DNA of 64,000 nucleotides from an uncultured bacterium. GTDB taxonomy: Bacteria > Bacillota_I > Bacilli_A > RFN20 > CAG-826. Below, in pieces: positions 63,687-64,000 of this stretch (position 1 is the first letter of the stretch; every line of letters starts with the position of its first letter). The stretch is from NCBI GenBank assembly GCA_949283025.1, contig CASDRB010000012.1:62001-126000 (forward strand), written 5' to 3'. The position numbers and the translations under genes are program-made. Below the pieces are notes generated by a model. The model was not told where the DNA came from. It did no database searches and saw only the letters and a program-made list of their open reading frames with translations.

Positions 63687-64000
63687 TTATCTCATCTTGA
63701 CCACTACTGTGACGTTAGCGGCTCTTTTAACCATGCCAGATGCGCTGCCTTTAGCACGTGGCAAATATCTTTTCATTCTAATGCCATCATTGGCATAAAT
63801 TTCAGCGATATATAATCTAGATTCATCCATGCCGAAGTTATTAGTTGCATTAGCGGCAGCGGATTTAATAACTTTGATAACATCACTTGTTGCAGCTTTA
63901 TTAACATTGTTTAAGATGCCTAATGCTTCTTTAACATCCTTATTTCTAACTAAGTCGATAACCAATCTAACTTTGCGAGGAGTAGTACGAATGTTTTTAG
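63687..64000 (-). CDS. rplV: 50S ribosomal protein L22, 5' part cut by window edge
   Basis: The frame stays open through base 64000, so the N-terminus lies outside. Visible: KTIRTTPRKVRLVIDLVR, KSAAANATNNFGMDESRLY, and RMKRYLPRAKGSASGMVKRA (the tunnel hairpin) to the end VTVVVKMR. About 103 residues are inside the window. Confidence 0.97.
   Translation of the reverse strand, partial: KNIRTTPRKVRLVIDLVRNKDVKEALGILNNVNKAATSDVIKVIKSAAANATNNFGMDESRLYIAEIYANDGIRMKRYLPRAKGSASGMVKRAANVTVVVKMR

Noticed and set aside
1-64000. UGA as tryptophan codon (Mycoplasma code)
   Set aside because: Trp positions in conserved proteins such as RplP are TGG and TGA closes genes such as miaA.
1-64000. CRISPR arrays, prophage, insertion sequences
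   Set aside because: No regularly spaced repeats, transposase, integrase or phage structural genes were seen.

Overview
The window is a dense, AT-rich bacterial chromosome segment with Bacilli-type gene order and no phage, insertion sequence or CRISPR array that I can see. Tryptophan is encoded by TGG and TGA is used as a stop (for example miaA), so this is the standard bacterial code, not the Mycoplasma code. The synteny (pgsA-cinA-recA-rny-ymdB-miaB-ricA, sufCDSUB, ecfA1-ecfA2-ecfT-truA-rplM-rpsI, secY-adk-map-infA-rpmJ), the Zn-type S14, the type B RNase P RNA and GpsB all point to Firmicutes/Bacilli. A reduced gene set (no rpmD, no ponA beside recU, short SufD and tRNA nucleotidyltransferase, CinA reduced to its C-terminal domain) together with an NAD-linked [FeFe]-hydrogenase suggests an anaerobic, fermentative, possibly host-associated lineage near the Tenericutes-like Bacilli (RF39, Izemoplasma or Acholeplasma-like). 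That placement is inference.

Layout. 0-8.7 kb: tRNA modification (tcdA, miaA, miaB), RNA turnover (rny, ymdB, ricA-like), recA, a CinA amidohydrolase domain, pgsA, rnpB and gpsB. 8.7-13.2 kb: an exonuclease and recU (plus strand), then nth, dnaD, a short tRNA nucleotidyltransferase, a lipase-like hydrolase and HU. 13.2-17.3 kb: der, cmk, a small membrane protein, a ferredoxin, and the riboflavin transporter ribU under an FMN riboswitch. 17.3-26.2 kb: parB, parA, rsmG and mnmG downstream of sufCDSUB in one chain of touching genes. 26.3-30 kb: two roughly 600-residue lipoproteins, the first PrsA-like. 30-36.6 kb: a HIT protein, a YhaM exonuclease, recX, a GT4 glycosyltransferase with a flippase-like membrane protein, and an XRE regulator with a small partner. 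36.6-37.6 kb: four tRNAs and a candidate 24-residue hydrophobic toxin-like peptide. 37.7-47.6 kb: rpsI/rplM, yebC, truA, the ECF energy module, a SigH-position sigma-like protein, rlmB, an MgtC protein, cysS, a P-loop kinase and a second lipase. 47.7-52 kb: hydCBA, an NAD-linked [FeFe]-hydrogenase. 52-64 kb: an HD protein and the ribosomal protein operon from rplQ back to rplV, which is cut by the window end.

How the parts work together. The hydrogenase, its electron-carrier subunits, the ferredoxin and the SUF iron-sulfur machinery form a coherent anaerobic redox set. RibU plus EcfA1/A2/T would import riboflavin, feeding FMN to the flavin-dependent HydB. Most other genes are core translation, RNA processing and replication/repair genes. 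Nothing here is a clearly undescribed system. The best candidates for new biology are the hydrophobic micro-ORF with its flanking inverted repeat, the lipoprotein pair, the XRE plus stand-alone effector-domain pair, and the very compact FMN riboswitch platform.
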